This document shows, piece after piece, positions 5,763-6,933 of a stretch of DNA of 6,933 nt (position 1 is its first letter; every line of letters starts with the position of its first letter). The DNA is from Ruminococcaceae bacterium UBA4306 (GTDB lineage: Bacteria; Bacillota; Clostridia; Oscillospirales; Acutalibacteraceae), in NCBI GenBank assembly GCA_002394725.1, contig DGUQ01000117.1, positions 1,052 through 7,984 on the forward strand, read 5' to 3'. The translations under genes and the position numbers were made by a program. The notes beneath the pieces were generated by a model. It was not told the DNA's origin. It saw only the letters and a program-made list of their open reading frames with translations, and searched no databases.

Positions 5763-6933
5763 AGACAACCCAGGAAATCCTGCAGAAAGCCCACGCCGAA
5801 GCAGTGCTGACCCCGCCCGCCACGGAACAGAAAAACCGGGCCCTGGCCGCCATGGCCGATGCCCTGGAACGCCATACCGACGCCATCCTTGCGGCCAATG
5901 CCATTGACATGGAACAGGCCCGCGGCCATATTTCGGAAGTCATGCTGGACCGGCTCATGCTCAATGCCGGCCGCATCAAGGGCATGGCAGACGGCATCCG
6001 GGCGCTGATTGAACTGCCCGATCCGGCCGGCCGGGTCCTGGATGAATACATCCGGCCTGACGGACTGATCATCCGCAAGATTGCCAGCCCGATCGGTGTG
6101 ATTGCCGTCATCTATGAAAGCCGGCCCAATGTGACCAGCGATGCGGCTGCCCTGATCGTCAAAAGCGGCAGTACGGCAGTGCTGCGCAGCGGCAAGGAAG
6201 CCTGGAACAGTGCCAATGCGGTGGTTGAAGCCCTGCACGAAGGTCTGCTGGAAGCCGGTCTGCACGCCGAACGGGTGCAGCTGATCGAAGACAGAACCCG
6301 GGCCAGTTCGAATGAACTGATGACGGCCAACGGGCTGGTCGACCTGCTGATCCCCCGCGGCGGCGCCGGGCTGATCAAGGCCTGTGTCGAAAATGCCACG
6401 GTCCCGGTCATTGAAACCGGCACCGGCATCTGCCATATCTATGTGGATGACTCTGCCGACCTCGATATGGCCCTGAAGATCATCGAAAACGCCAAGTGCT
6501 CCCGCCCTTCCGTCTGCAATGCCGAAGAGGTCCTGCTGGTGCATGAGGCTGTCGCCGGAGAGCTGCTGCCGAAACTGCAGACCCTTTTGACCTCAGGCCA
6601 GAAAGAAAAAGGCAAACACGAAGTCGAACTGCGGCTCGATCCGAAAGCCATGGAAATCATTCCCGGCACACCGGCCGGTCCGGATGACTTCGATACGGAA
6701 TTCCTGGATTATATTCTGGCGGTCAAGGTTGTCGGCAGTCTTGATGAAGCGATTCAGCACATCCAGACCCATTCCACCCACCACAGCGATGCCATTCTGA
6801 CCCGCGATGACACTCATGCCGAACGCTTTACGGCAGCGGTTGACAGTGCAGCGGTCTATGTCAATGCCAGCACCCGCTTCACCGACGGCGGTGAGTTCGG
6901 ACTGGGCTGTGAAATGGGCATTTCCACCCAGAA
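5759..6933 (+). CDS. proA: Glutamate-5-semialdehyde dehydrogenase, cut by window end
   Basis: ProA (gamma-glutamyl phosphate reductase) uses NADPH to reduce ProB's product to glutamate-5-semialdehyde, which cyclises to the proline precursor pyrroline-5-carboxylate. The window shows 391 codons plus two bases with no stop; the family is usually about 415 residues, so roughly the last 25 are missing. Visible aldehyde-dehydrogenase-superfamily motifs include the N-terminal helical region, [16 protein letters not shown] (110-125), KSGS (135-138), LRSGKEA (142-148), IPRGG (198-202), VIETGTG (217-223), RPSVCNAEE (249-257) with C253 as the catalytic-type cysteine, and [17 protein letters not shown] near the end. 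The start overlaps the proB stop (ATGA) and has its own AAGGAG. Codon choice differs markedly from proB: GAA in 28 of 32 Glu codons, and GCC dominant for Ala. Confidence 0.97.
   Translation, partial: MKTTQEILQKAHAEAVLTPPATEQKNRALAAMADALERHTDAILAANAIDMEQARGHISEVMLDRLMLNAGRIKGMADGIRALIELPDPAGRVLDEYIRPDGLIIRKIASPIGVIAVIYESRPNVTSDAAALIVKSGSTAVLRSGKEAWNSANAVVEALHEGLLEAGLHAERVQLIEDRTRASSNELMTANGLVDLLIPRGGAGLIKACVENATVPVIETGTGICHIYVDDSADLDMALKIIENAKCSRPSVCNAEEVLLVHEAVAGELLPKLQTLLTSGQKEKGKHEVELRLDPKAMEIIPGTPAGPDDFDTEFLDYILAVKVVGSLDEAIQHIQTHSTHHSDAILTRDDTHAERFTAAVDSAAVYVNASTRFTDGGEFGLGCEMGISTQ

Noticed and set aside
4767..5768. Minus-strand open frame running through proB into the intergenic region.
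   Set aside because: It is antisense to proB, its tail lies across promoter elements, and it shows no recognisable protein family.
5258..6544. Minus-strand open frame of over 400 codons opposite proB and proA.
   Set aside because: It spans the junction of two well-supported genes and has no start signals or known domains.

Overview
This window looks like an ordinary chromosomal stretch of a moderately GC-rich, Gram-positive-type anaerobe, most likely a gut Clostridia member (Ruminococcaceae/Oscillospiraceae-like). The evidence is a glutamate dehydrogenase closely resembling the Clostridium symbiosum type, a surface protein with a VKTGD sortase-like tail, AGGAGG-type ribosome binding sites, TTGACA/TATAAT promoters and compact intrinsic terminators. 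The genus cannot be fixed from sequence alone. I see no mobile element, CRISPR array, tRNA or rRNA.

Layout, left to right. A strong hairpin terminator (33-80) lies left of three minus-strand single-gene units. The first (124-1179) encodes a secreted, probably wall-anchored protein of unknown function. The second (1317-2990) encodes a membrane-anchored protein with a beta-N-acetylhexosaminidase (GH3/NagZ-like) domain whose catalytic signatures are all altered. The third (3244-4587) is gdhA, glutamate dehydrogenase. Each has its own recognisable promoter, and terminators follow both the GH3-like gene and gdhA. A 398-base divergent intergenic region (4588-4985) carries back-to-back promoters. 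To its right, on the plus strand, proB and proA overlap by ATGA and form a proline biosynthesis operon; proA runs off the window end about two dozen residues short of its usual length.

Functionally, the right half is a glutamate node: GdhA interconverts 2-oxoglutarate and glutamate, while ProB and ProA commit glutamate to glutamate-5-semialdehyde and hence proline. A perfect 18-bp dyad (7-4-7) overlaps the proBA -10 element and has the size and symmetry of an arginine-repressor (ArgR/AhrC) box, suggesting cross-control by arginine. The left half is cell envelope: two exported proteins, both without clear enzymatic function.

The points most worth a second look are the apparently catalytically dead GH3 protein, the ARG-box-like operator at proBA, and the sharp codon-usage change between proB and proA despite their overlapping frames. 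I found no convincing new multi-gene system.
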